Origin: an uncultured Muribaculaceae bacterium
GTDB taxonomy: Bacteria; Bacteroidota; Bacteroidia; Bacteroidales; Muribaculaceae
Length of the DNA: 45,549 bases
Assembly: GCA_947175145.1 (NCBI GenBank)
Contig: CAMWLY010000008.1
Location: 1-45,549, forward strand
Direction of reading: 5' to 3'
A program made the position numbers and the translations under genes. This document shows positions 6,769 to 15,353 of the stretch, one piece after another. The notes beneath the pieces were generated by a model. That model saw nothing but the letters and a program-made list of their open reading frames with translations. It made no database searches and had not been told where the DNA came from. Within the stretch, counting starts at the first letter, position 1. Each line of letters opens with the position of its first letter.

Positions 6769-7228
6769 CTACAGTCTCGAAATAAATTCTAATATTTTCT
6801 CAATGGATTCGAGGGAAGATATATATCTAAGAATTAGGTACTCCACTAAGTTGTATCTTAATCGGATGGTTTGTTTGGCCAAATGTTATTCTATCGCCTC
6901 AGATAGTCTCAAATAGTCTGGTTTGTTGCGCTAAATGTAATATATGGACTGCTAAATAATTGATTATCAAATGCGGTAGTATTCTTCAACGAAGAGGAGT
7001 ATTAATCACTTACAATCATGCAAATAAAAGATAATCAGTCGGAACACCTAAAACCTAATATATTGTTTGCATTATTCATAGGTATTGATTTAATTTGCAT
7101 TCTCAGAACGGCAATAATATTTATTTGACACTCATAAAACTAATTATCACCTTGTTACCGCTAATTGGCGGCATTCTTCCTGACCCCTGTATAAGACGGT
7201 CACAAAAGAAAAAATACAGAAAAACTCA
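6769..7228. other. Intergenic region with repeat copy C
   Basis: No gene is seen in this stretch between the XRE-ImmA promoter and the fimbrial leader. It carries two ATAGTC boxes 10 bp apart (6903-6908, 6913-6918), in the same phase as the paired ATGGTC boxes of copies A and B, and repeat copy C. Base composition shifts from AT-rich to more GC-rich at the fimbrial operon. Confidence 0.6.
6984..7043 (+). repeat. att-like direct repeat, copy C (core plus right half)
   Basis: Starting at the core CTTCAACGAAGAGGA (6984-6998), 54 of 60 bases match 3208-3267 of copy B with no gaps. Upstream of the core the sequence differs from A and B except for the paired ATAGTC boxes. It marks the right edge of cassette 2. 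Confidence 0.75.
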
Positions 7229-7271
7229 ATGCTTATAGAGAGCAGAGGCTCTTAAAAGCATAATATTTTTT
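7229..7271 (+). promoter_or_regulatory. Leader hairpin with U-tract before the fimbrial operon
   Basis: ATGCTT (7229-7234) pairs with AAGCAT (7256-7261) and, inside it, AGAGC (7239-7243) with GCTCT (7248-7252), followed by AATATTTTTT. This terminator-like hairpin ends 8 bases before the ATG of the first fimbrial gene, so it could attenuate or tune expression of the operon, or be a remnant terminator of the upstream island. Confidence 0.5.
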
Positions 7272-7278
7272 AAACATC

Positions 7279-7890
7279 ATGAAAATCTTGCGATTAGTCG
7301 TGATTTTGGCTATATCGGCCATATCAACATTCGGAAGCTTGGCGCAAACCGCCTCAGTCAAGACCAACCTGCTTGGCTGGGCAACTACCACACCCAATCT
7401 CGGCTTTGAATTCGGGATAGGACGTCAGGCTACAATTCAGTTATTCGGGGCGCTCAACCCCTGGGAATTCGGTGATACCCGCATCCGATTCTGGAATGTA
7501 GAACCGGAATTCCGCTATTTTTTCTGTGAGAAATTCAACGGACACTTTATCGGCATTCACGCACTCGGCGGGCAGTATAATCTGCGCAATGTCAAAGTTC
7601 CGCTAACCAACCTTCCCGACCTGACAGGAGCCAACAAAGGGCGCCATGTAGAGGGCTGGTATGTTGGCGGAGGCATAACCTACGGTTACCAGTGGCTATT
7701 GTCGCGCCATTGGAACTTCGAGGCATCACTCGGCGTGGGCTATGCCTACTCCCCCTTCAAATATTATGGCCGATGCAACCGCCTTTTCGACAAGGATGGC
7801 CACCCTATGGAGGGGACCGATAAAGATTCAGGCATCTGTCATTATTTCGGGCCCACGAAGCTCGCACTTTCTATCATGTATGTATTTTGA
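7279..7890 (+). CDS. DUF3575 outer-membrane protein of the fimbrial operon
   Basis: The 203-residue protein has a signal peptide (MKILRLVVILAISAISTFGSLAQ) and the DUF3575 pattern: VKTNLLGWATTTPNLGFEFGIG at the start, alternating aromatic strands, and an outer-membrane type C-terminal strand ending in Phe (SIMYVF). DUF3575 proteins are small predicted beta-barrels encoded at the head of FimA/Mfa-type fimbrial loci in Bacteroidales. The role is probably assembly or surface display of the fimbriae. The next gene begins 3 bp after the stop. Expression may be affected by the hairpin ending just upstream of the ATG. Confidence 0.8.
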   Translation: MKILRLVVILAISAISTFGSLAQTASVKTNLLGWATTTPNLGFEFGIGRQATIQLFGALNPWEFGDTRIRFWNVEPEFRYFFCEKFNGHFIGIHALGGQYNLRNVKVPLTNLPDLTGANKGRHVEGWYVGGGITYGYQWLLSRHWNFEASLGVGYAYSPFKYYGRCNRLFDKDGHPMEGTDKDSGICHYFGPTKLALSIMYVF

Positions 7891-7893
7891 GCT

Positions 7894-9369
7894 ATGATTA
7901 CCCGCTATACCAGAACAATCATCAGAACGGCGATATTAGCCGCCGCCACCATATTTGGAAACATATCGGCCGATGGTGCCAAACAGGCAGCTTCGGGCCT
8001 GCAGTCAGTCAAGGTAAAAGATGTCACCCTCGCCAAGCAGCATGGCAAGATGACCGTCAAGATGCAGCTTGATCTCTCCGATGTGAAGATCGGAAGCAAT
8101 CAGCAGATCATCTACACTCCCATGCTGAGCAGCGAGACAGATTCCGTGACACTCTCTCCTATTGTGCTCAATGGTCGCAATACCGCCATCAAAGAACTGC
8201 GCGATTCAAAACGCAAAGTCAGCGGAGCAAGAACCACACTCACTAAGAAAAGCAATCAGCCTGCAGTCGTGGAGGTAAGTGATGAGCTCCCCTATCAGCA
8301 ATGGATGGATCTGTGTCATCTCTCGCTTGCCGAGGACTTATGCGGTTGCGGCAGACTCCAAGACCAGGCGAAACTGCCAATTATGGAGTTTGACAACCGC
8401 CCTCCCTCAGCTCCGCTCATGACTTACGTGGCGCCAAAGGCCGAAGCAGTTAAGGCACGTGCCGAAAAAGGCTCCGCTTTTGTGGACTATGTGGTCAACA
8501 AAACCAACATTCTGCCTGACTATCGCGGCAACCGCAAAGAGATAGCCAAGATTGTGGCGACTATTGACCTGGTGCGTAAAGACCCCAATGTATCGATAAC
8601 CGAGATCAATATACATGGCTATGCATCGCCCGAGGGCAAATATGAAAACAACGCCCGATTGGCCGATGGCCGCGCCGCCTCACTGCGCGAATATGTAAAG
8701 AGCCTGTATACACTGCCCGACCATATATTTACTTCGGCAGCTACTCCCGAGGACTGGGCCGGACTGCGCCGCCTCACTGAGGCATCACAGCTCCCCGAGC
8801 GCGATGCAATACTCGCGATTATCGACAACAACTCTCTGTCACCCGACGCCAAAGATCAGGCAATACGACAGCAATTCCCCAAGACTTACGCCTATATTCT
8901 CAAGGAGTGGTATCCCGGACTGCGTCACTCGGACTATACTGTCAGCTATGTGGTGCGTCCATTCACCGTCGAAGAGACCAAGGAGATTATGAAGCGCAAT
9001 CCGCGACAGGTCAGTCTTAACGAGATGTTCCTCGTGGCTCAGACCCTCGAACCGGGCTCTGATGAATTCAACGATGTGATGAGTATCGCCGTCGAGACTT
9101 ATCCCGATGATGCCACAGCCAATCTCAACGCCGGTTATGCAGCTCTGAGTCGCAATCAACTCAGCAAAGCTGAAACATATCTTGCCAAAGCCGGCACCGG
9201 ACCCGATGCCGATCACGCCCGCGGAGTTCTGGCTATGAAACAAGATAAATTCGGCGAAGCACGTCAACTCCTCGAGAGAGCGGCTCAGGCCGGAGTAGCC
9301 AACGCCAATAAAAACCTCGATATTCTCAACCGGCTCGAACAGCTCTACAAGCAGAACCTGCCCGAATAA
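7894..9369 (+). CDS. DUF3868 / OmpA-like periplasmic protein of the fimbrial operon
   Basis: The 491-residue protein has an N-terminal signal segment, a DUF3868-like domain (about residues 35-130, VKVKDVTLAKQHGKMTVKMQLDL), an OmpA-like middle (about 190-270, with INIHGYASPEGKYENNARLA and GRAASLREYV) and C-terminal TPR-like helices (about 385-480). OmpA-type domains bind peptidoglycan, and DUF3868 proteins accompany DUF3575 proteins in Bacteroides fimbrial operons, so a role in anchoring or assembling the fimbrial machinery is likely. It starts with the ATG 3 bp after the previous stop; the major subunit follows 31 bp downstream. Confidence 0.8.
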   Translation: MITRYTRTIIRTAILAAATIFGNISADGAKQAASGLQSVKVKDVTLAKQHGKMTVKMQLDLSDVKIGSNQQIIYTPMLSSETDSVTLSPIVLNGRNTAIKELRDSKRKVSGARTTLTKKSNQPAVVEVSDELPYQQWMDLCHLSLAEDLCGCGRLQDQAKLPIMEFDNRPPSAPLMTYVAPKAEAVKARAEKGSAFVDYVVNKTNILPDYRGNRKEIAKIVATIDLVRKDPNVSITEINIHGYASPEGKYENNARLADGRAASLREYVKSLYTLPDHIFTSAATPEDWAGLRRLTEASQLPERDAILAIIDNNSLSPDAKDQAIRQQFPKTYAYILKEWYPGLRHSDYTVSYVVRPFTVEETKEIMKRNPRQVSLNEMFLVAQTLEPGSDEFNDVMSIAVETYPDDATANLNAGYAALSRNQLSKAETYLAKAGTGPDADHARGVLAMKQDKFGEARQLLERAAQAGVANANKNLDILNRLEQLYKQNLPE

Positions 9370-9400
9370 CCATATTTGAAATTTAATACCTAACAAATAT

Positions 9401-11023
9401 ATGAAACTCAAGAATATAGCACTCTTTCCGATTCTTGCTGCCGGTATATGCGGTTGCAGCAATGACATCAATGAAAATAAAATTCCCGACGGCACAGGTG
9501 CCGATGAGGGATATGTAAGCATCGGTGTGGCACTTCCTGTCACAGCCGCTACAAAAGCTGACAACACATTAACCTATGAAGAGGGTGAGCCGCAGGAATA
9601 TGCGGTGACAAATGGCAAACTGCTGCTCTTCAATAAAGCCGATGGCAAACTGGTGTGCACCGCTGAACTAACCGGCATGACCTGGTCTGCTACTCCCGGA
9701 GAGGAGATAACCACCAGTGCAAAGGCTCACGCCCGCCTCACCGGCATCGACATGCGCAATAAAGATGCTCAGTATCAGGTTGCGGCAGTCCTTAACTATA
9801 CACCTGACTTCAAATTTCCCCAACCCGGGGAAACATACAGCGCATGGTCTGTTGCCGCCCAGAATAGCCCGATGATATTATCAGAGGGTGGTAAGCAATG
9901 GCTCACCATGAGCAGCGCACCCTGTGCATCTGTCAACGGTTCTGCACCGGTCACTCTTGTGGATCTCGACAAGAGTCGAATCGCAGCTACCGAGAATGAA
10001 TTGAGCGGCACCCCGGCAGCACAAGTCACTGTGCAGAGAGCGGTTGCCAAAGTCACTGTGGAGAACTCCGGCGAGATAACCCCCGCAGGACAGGATTATA
10101 GTTCTGACAAGGTGGAAATCATAGCTTGGGGACTCGACATCACCAACCGCACATCATTCCCGATGCAAGTCACCGACGGCCTTGCCTCCGGATACTCGGA
10201 AATATGGAACAAAGCCCGCTTCATGGGTCCGGAAAACTCTAAATTCCGTCGTATCTACTGGGGTATTGACCCGAACTATGATTGCAACATCACCACTCTC
10301 GCCGATGTCAACACTCACTTCAACACCATCAGCAATGAATCTCTGACATCAATGCCAAAAGTGGCATACTGCCTTGAAAACACCTTCGATATAAACCATC
10401 AGATGCAGGGTCACACCACCCGCGTGGTATTCAAGGCACAATATACCCCGGCCGGCTTCAGCAAGGGAGACAGTTTCATGCGCATCGGTATCAGTTCCCA
10501 CTTCTATACTGTGGCCTCACTCACAGAGGAAATCACACGCTGCGCCAAGTCTGTGGTGAACTCGGAAAATGTGGTTGTCGAGATGCCGGGAGTTGCAAAC
10601 CGCGCCGGTTCTTACAGCCTGTCACAACTCAGCATCAAGAAAAACGGCAACTATATCAGCGCCGACGAACAGAACCGCATCGCACGCGCCATCGGCCTAA
10701 AAGCTGCAGCCGATAAAGGCATTCACTCTTATCCCGGCGGTATCTGCTATTATGCCGCACGCATCAAGCACTTCGGAGACACCGAGACTCCATGGGCTCT
10801 GGGTGAAAGCACCTACGATGGTGACAACTCCCGCTGGTTAGGACGCTACGGAATGGTGCGCAATAATCACTATGAGATTTATATCAACTCAATATCACGT
10901 CCCGGCGAGCCTAACATGCCGGTGATTGACCCGCTGATTCCCGACGATGAGAACAACACCTACGTGGAACTCGCGATTTCGGTACTCTCATGGGCCAAAC
11001 GAGTTAATTACTCAGATCTCTAA
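9401..11023 (+). CDS. Mfa1/FimA-type major fimbrial subunit lipoprotein
   Basis: The 540-residue protein starts with a lipoprotein signal (MKLKNIALFPILAAGICGC, lipidated Cys at 17 or 19). It continues with the FimA-type N-terminal domain: VSIGVALPVTAATKADNT, then GKLLLFNKADGKLV and QYQVAAVLNYT. The C-terminal domain ends with VELAISVLSWAKRVNYSDL, the type of terminal strand used in donor-strand polymerisation. In Porphyromonas the lipoprotein precursor is cleaved by an Arg-specific protease before polymerising; whether that happens here is unknown. Its place between the DUF3868 gene and the anchor gene fits the usual operon order. At 540 residues it is near the size of Mfa1 (about 560) and larger than FimA. 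Confidence 0.8.
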   Translation: MKLKNIALFPILAAGICGCSNDINENKIPDGTGADEGYVSIGVALPVTAATKADNTLTYEEGEPQEYAVTNGKLLLFNKADGKLVCTAELTGMTWSATPGEEITTSAKAHARLTGIDMRNKDAQYQVAAVLNYTPDFKFPQPGETYSAWSVAAQNSPMILSEGGKQWLTMSSAPCASVNGSAPVTLVDLDKSRIAATENELSGTPAAQVTVQRAVAKVTVENSGEITPAGQDYSSDKVEIIAWGLDITNRTSFPMQVTDGLASGYSEIWNKARFMGPENSKFRRIYWGIDPNYDCNITTLADVNTHFNTISNESLTSMPKVAYCLENTFDINHQMQGHTTRVVFKAQYTPAGFSKGDSFMRIGISSHFYTVASLTEEITRCAKSVVNSENVVVEMPGVANRAGSYSLSQLSIKKNGNYISADEQNRIARAIGLKAAADKGIHSYPGGICYYAARIKHFGDTETPWALGESTYDGDNSRWLGRYGMVRNNHYEIYINSISRPGEPNMPVIDPLIPDDENNTYVELAISVLSWAKRVNYSDL

Positions 11024-11056
11024 TTCCGGTATCACTCAATCACAATTCCACCGGCC

Positions 11057-12187
11057 ATGATTATTAATTCCCGAGCGGGGCGATTCTTCGCCCATACAGC
11101 CCTGATGGCGGCACTCTTCATGGGAAGCGGCTGTTCGCTTATGCATGAAGACTTACCCGAATGCGCGGTGAAGCAGAATATTCACGCTCAGGCTGCCTTT
11201 ATCTTCGATTACAACACCTCGGTCACCGACCTTTTTGATTCTCAGGTCGGAGCCGTGACCCTATATATCTTTGACTCCCAAGGCAGACTGGTATCGCAGA
11301 CCGAAGCCACAAACCACTCGATCTCATCGAAATCCGAGACACGCACATCTGCACTTAATATCAATCTCGACACAAATCTGCTCACCGAAGGTGAAACTTA
11401 CAGCTGCTATGCCGTGGGTCATGAGCACCCCGGAGATTATGCCTCGCTGCTTAATACTCCCGGAGCACATTTCCTGAGACCGGCGGTAACACCGGGACAA
11501 CATTCTCTCATTGACTTCTACATGAAGCTTGAGCGTGATGAAAACCTCTTGGTGAACCATAGCGGCACCAAACCTCTGCATTATTGGGCGACTCTCCGCC
11601 GGGTGGAACTTACGATACCTGCCGTCAAGGAACCGGAGGAAGGTGAGGCACAGCAACCTGATGTGGAACTGAATATAGAAGTGCCACTGATTAAGATTAC
11701 CAACGAGCTGACCGTAACTTTCAGCCTGCCCGATTTCCCTGAAGCTCTCAACCCGGCAGACTTCGATATCTACATAGAGGATACCGATGGCGGAGCGCAT
11801 CTCGATATGCTCGGCAATTCACTCGGTGACAACACCCTGCGGTACACTCCCTATCAGGTGCTTCTCAACACTCCGGCTCCCGGCTCGGCCGAGGATCCCA
11901 CAGTGAGTGCCCGATTCGGAATCTCGCGCCTGTTTGGCGGCGGCTCCATGCGACTTGTGGTATATGACCGCGAACGTGACCGCACGACCATAATACCCAA
12001 TCTGCCGGCCCTCCTGGCCAAAGGCCGCGAAGCTTACCCCTCATATAATTGGAGCACTCAGGAATATCTGGACCGACAGGACAAACATGATATTAACTTC
12101 GAACTCGGATACCCTGTGCCTCGCTGGGTTAGCGTCAATATCGACATATTGTCATGGAGAAAGCGTGTGCAACTGACCGACCTGTAA
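11057..12187 (+). CDS. FimB/Mfa2 family fimbrial anchor subunit
   Basis: The 376-residue lipoprotein has a lipobox (FMGSGC, Cys about 26) followed by SLMHEDLPEC and the FimB/Mfa2 hallmarks: AAFIFDYNTSVTDLFDSQVGAVTLYIFDSQGRLV. These proteins anchor the fimbria in the outer membrane and limit its length. The C-terminus ends IDILSWRKRVQLTDL, nearly the same as the major subunit's end. The gene follows the major subunit by 33 bp and precedes a large adhesin by 35 bp, so it is part of the same operon. Confidence 0.85.
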   Translation: MIINSRAGRFFAHTALMAALFMGSGCSLMHEDLPECAVKQNIHAQAAFIFDYNTSVTDLFDSQVGAVTLYIFDSQGRLVSQTEATNHSISSKSETRTSALNINLDTNLLTEGETYSCYAVGHEHPGDYASLLNTPGAHFLRPAVTPGQHSLIDFYMKLERDENLLVNHSGTKPLHYWATLRRVELTIPAVKEPEEGEAQQPDVELNIEVPLIKITNELTVTFSLPDFPEALNPADFDIYIEDTDGGAHLDMLGNSLGDNTLRYTPYQVLLNTPAPGSAEDPTVSARFGISRLFGGGSMRLVVYDRERDRTTIIPNLPALLAKGREAYPSYNWSTQEYLDRQDKHDINFELGYPVPRWVSVNIDILSWRKRVQLTDL

Positions 12188-12222
12188 GAACTTCACACCA
12201 ATACTCCACACAACCGACTATC

Positions 12223-15200
12223 ATGAGACATCATATATTAAAATCATTAGCATTGCTATCAGCCGCTGCCATGTGCAGCTGCACTGCCGAATATCTCGAC
12301 GCCCCCGAGACCAACGGCAGCTGCGATGCCCAACTGGTTATAAATCTGGCTGTGCCTACCACCTCGCAGGAGGAGTCTGCCGATACCCGCGCCGAGATGA
12401 ATGTATCAGGCCCGGAGGGGAAAATTAATGACCTGACTCTCCTCGCTTTCGGCTATGACGGTGGCACCCGCGTGGTCAATAGACCTCTGACCATGCCCTC
12501 CGACCTAACCCTCGGCGAGGGGAATACCGCAAGATACAGCATAAATGAGCTGAAACCCGGCAAATATGCCATATATATTCTTGCCAATACCGGCCAACAA
12601 CTCAACGGCATATCTTCAGAAGATGAACTCCGCAAATTTATACTTAACTGGAAAGAGCGCATGCCTCAGGCAGGCAATCTCCCCATGGTATATGAAGCCG
12701 GCGTTCTTCAGGAGATCGATAAGGAGGCCGGTCAGGGCATAATCATAGACTGCGCCATGGCCATAGCCGCGGTCAAAGTCAAATACAACATAATCTTTGA
12801 CCCGACTACTTTCAGCGCGGAGGCTTTCGGCGCGGCCGGTCTGAAGCTTAAGAATCTCACTGTGACTAATGCCGCCGAGCAATCCTATCTGATTCAGAAC
12901 CTGACGAGAACAGACCTGCCGGTGCGTAACTTTACCACCGTTCCTCTCTATTATACCGATTATACCGAGACTCCCGGCAATGCATCGGCCGACAATAAGG
13001 ATGTGGTGCAGGTATCGGATCAGGGAAGCGAAAAGCCTGCGGTCTACAACTCCCGCTGGATAGCACAAGGCACCATCTATATGCCGGAGCGATATGCCGA
13101 GTCTTCCGCCACACCCACTACACTGGAGATTGATGCCGCGCTGACCACCGCCACCGGCAACGAAGGAAATGTGCGCACTCACTATCAGATAAATCTGGCG
13201 CGCCATGAGGAAGACCCATCTGCCGTATCAATGCCACGCGATACCTACTATGAAGTGATTGCCAAGGTCAAATCACTCGGTCAAGCCGAACTTGATGCCT
13301 CGGTAACCGCCCGCAGCTGGTCACAATCATTGGTAGATGCCGATTTTATTCACACCACCCTGCAGCTCGATAAGACACGCGCCGCGGTAACTTCACTCGA
13401 AGAAGCACAGATAGCCTGGGCTACCGACGGCCGCGGAGGAGTGGGATTCTCGTGCGCGACCACTATCGACGGTCGCCCGGTAATCAAAGCCTCGGTAAAT
13501 CAGAATGCCGGCACCCTGACTCTGAGCGTTAACCCTGAAGTGCCGGTAAAAACGCTCTCCGCCGATCAAGCCAAAGGCACTGCAAATTGCTATGTGACAG
13601 CCGGTAATATCCGAAAACTTATCAAGGTGGATTATGACATTTCGCCATTCTTTATCATAACCCCTCTCGACACCAAAGTGGAGTGGAGCGAAAGCAGCGT
13701 CGAAATCCGCAAAAAGGAATACTCCTACAAGACCAACCTCGGTGGCCTTCTGGTGACAGCCCGCGACAATTTCAACACACATTATGTCGATGCGTCGACC
13801 AAATCGAAGGTAAGCATCGTGGGAAGCAGCCAGCTCAAAATCGAATGCGCATCGCCTGCAGCGGCCATGGGCACTATGACAGTGACCGCCATCAGTGATC
13901 CGGTGACCACTTCGATACATTATTTTGATGCATATCCCGCCGATGCCGCCACCACCCAGTCTCTGAAGTCCATGATTCAAAAGCTCAGTGTAACGGTAAT
14001 GCCCAAGCGCGGTCCATATCGCATATATTTCCGCGCCATCAATGACTGGGGACTTTATGAAGGTGGAGAGACCAACATGACAGGCGAATGGCTGCAAGGT
14101 CAGAACTCTGTAACCTCCTCACTCTATCCGGTGGAATATTATGGCACCGGCATACAGAACGACAACTGGATTGACTATTGGTATTGCGCTAATTCCAATG
14201 ACAAATCCGCATGGGGCAATGCCGGCTCCAACAACCGCTCACCCCACACCGCTTCGCACCGCATATATATCTGGAGCCAGGAGGGTGAGACACTCACTCA
14301 GGATATGACCGCCAAGGTTTGGGGCTACACGGCAGCATATACCAACGCACCGGCTATGACCGCCGACTCCAATAACCCGGGCTGGTATTACTATAACCTG
14401 CCGTTCGACAAGAAGCAGGAATGGGTGGCCAATGGTGCCACCGGCGACCGCATCGTAGAACCCGGCACCACGCTGATGATTTTCAATAACCACACCAATG
14501 CGGATCTCGGTTACGCGCTCCACCGCGCCACTCACCACCTCGACCCGGGCATTCCTCTGTTTGATTATGAGGATCGCGAAGGCTGGATTCTTTATGACCC
14601 GACACGCGAACCCTACTATACAATCCGTGATGAAAAACCGATCATCGAAGATGTGATTTACACCATCTGGACCGATGTGAAGCCCTCGGGGTGGTTTATA
14701 GACTATGGTGTCGCCGAAAATAAACCATCTCTTACAGGTGCGGTCAAACAGTTCCGGCTCTGGTCTAACAATGTCAGCTCGGCTGTGCAGGAAAACGGCA
14801 AATGGAAATACACCATTCGCTTGAAAGCCCCCCGCGGCGATTACGCCAAGTCGATTCGCATTTCATTTGGCGGCACAACCGTTACCAACCCGCAGCGCGT
14901 ATATTATTACTGCCGCAAAGGCAACGGCTGGACCAACCCCAAGGTATATATCTATAAAACCGGTTCGGAGAATACTACCTGGGCTGCAGCACCGACCATG
15001 AAAGTCGATAATTCGCGCAGCGACAGCAATGGCACATACTATTACTATGATGTGCCGGCATCATTTGCCAACGGACAGGTAATCTTCCGCAATTCCGCAG
15101 GCTCCGAACAATATCCGGCTTCAAACCAACCCGGTCTTAATCTCGAAGGAAAAACTAAAATCTATTATTCGGATTCAAAAGACTGGACCGACCTTTCGGG

Positions 15201-15324
15201 ATATAATCAGGGTACTATACTGACCGGAGGAGAATCATACGTGCTCTTCGGCGGACGCCAGTTTGCCGGCAATACCGGTTACTTCAACTCTTCAACCAAG
15301 ACCTGGAAGGCGGGTAAACCTTAA
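12223..15324 (+). CDS. Large fimbrial accessory/tip lipoprotein with starch-binding-like modules
   Basis: The 1033-residue protein starts at the ATG at 12223 (a longer frame overlaps the previous gene but would hide the signal). The signal is MRHHILKSLALLSAAAMCSC, lipidated at Cys 18 or 20. Residues about 25-390 resemble fimbrillin/Mfa-like domains (INDLTLLAFGYDGGTRVV, LKPGKYAIYILANTGQ, AAVKVKYNIIFD). The second half contains at least two modules with the look of CBM26-type starch-binding domains in Bacteroidetes: aromatic W/Y-rich stretches (RIYIWSQEGE, KVWGY, NNPGWYYYNLPF; VYIYKTGSENTTWAAAPTMK, YYYYDVPASFANGQVIFRN, YPASNQPGLNL). This suggests a glycan-binding adhesin carried at the fimbrial tip. 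Confidence 0.7.
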   Translation: MRHHILKSLALLSAAAMCSCTAEYLDAPETNGSCDAQLVINLAVPTTSQEESADTRAEMNVSGPEGKINDLTLLAFGYDGGTRVVNRPLTMPSDLTLGEGNTARYSINELKPGKYAIYILANTGQQLNGISSEDELRKFILNWKERMPQAGNLPMVYEAGVLQEIDKEAGQGIIIDCAMAIAAVKVKYNIIFDPTTFSAEAFGAAGLKLKNLTVTNAAEQSYLIQNLTRTDLPVRNFTTVPLYYTDYTETPGNASADNKDVVQVSDQGSEKPAVYNSRWIAQGTIYMPERYAESSATPTTLEIDAALTTATGNEGNVRTHYQINLARHEEDPSAVSMPRDTYYEVIAKVKSLGQAELDASVTARSWSQSLVDADFIHTTLQLDKTRAAVTSLEEAQIAWATDGRGGVGFSCATTIDGRPVIKASVNQNAGTLTLSVNPEVPVKTLSADQAKGTANCYVTAGNIRKLIKVDYDISPFFIITPLDTKVEWSESSVEIRKKEYSYKTNLGGLLVTARDNFNTHYVDASTKSKVSIVGSSQLKIECASPAAAMGTMTVTAISDPVTTSIHYFDAYPADAATTQSLKSMIQKLSVTVMPKRGPYRIYFRAINDWGLYEGGETNMTGEWLQGQNSVTSSLYPVEYYGTGIQNDNWIDYWYCANSNDKSAWGNAGSNNRSPHTASHRIYIWSQEGETLTQDMTAKVWGYTAAYTNAPAMTADSNNPGWYYYNLPFDKKQEWVANGATGDRIVEPGTTLMIFNNHTNADLGYALHRATHHLDPGIPLFDYEDREGWILYDPTREPYYTIRDEKPIIEDVIYTIWTDVKPSGWFIDYGVAENKPSLTGAVKQFRLWSNNVSSAVQENGKWKYTIRLKAPRGDYAKSIRISFGGTTVTNPQRVYYYCRKGNGWTNPKVYIYKTGSENTTWAAAPTMKVDNSRSDSNGTYYYYDVPASFANGQVIFRNSAGSEQYPASNQPGLNLEGKTKIYYSDSKDWTDLSGYNQGTILTGGESYVLFGGRQFAGNTGYFNSSTKTWKAGKP

Positions 15325-15353
15325 CCCTCAAAATCTAATAATTGCCCATTCCA

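Noticed and set aside
7045-7278. Invertible promoter for the fimbrial operon
   Set aside because: No pair of inverted repeats flanking a promoter was found upstream; only the leader hairpin was seen.
8839-9567. 242-codon minus-strand frame opposite the fimbrial genes
   Set aside because: It overlaps two clear fimbrial genes and has no recognisable domain or promoter.
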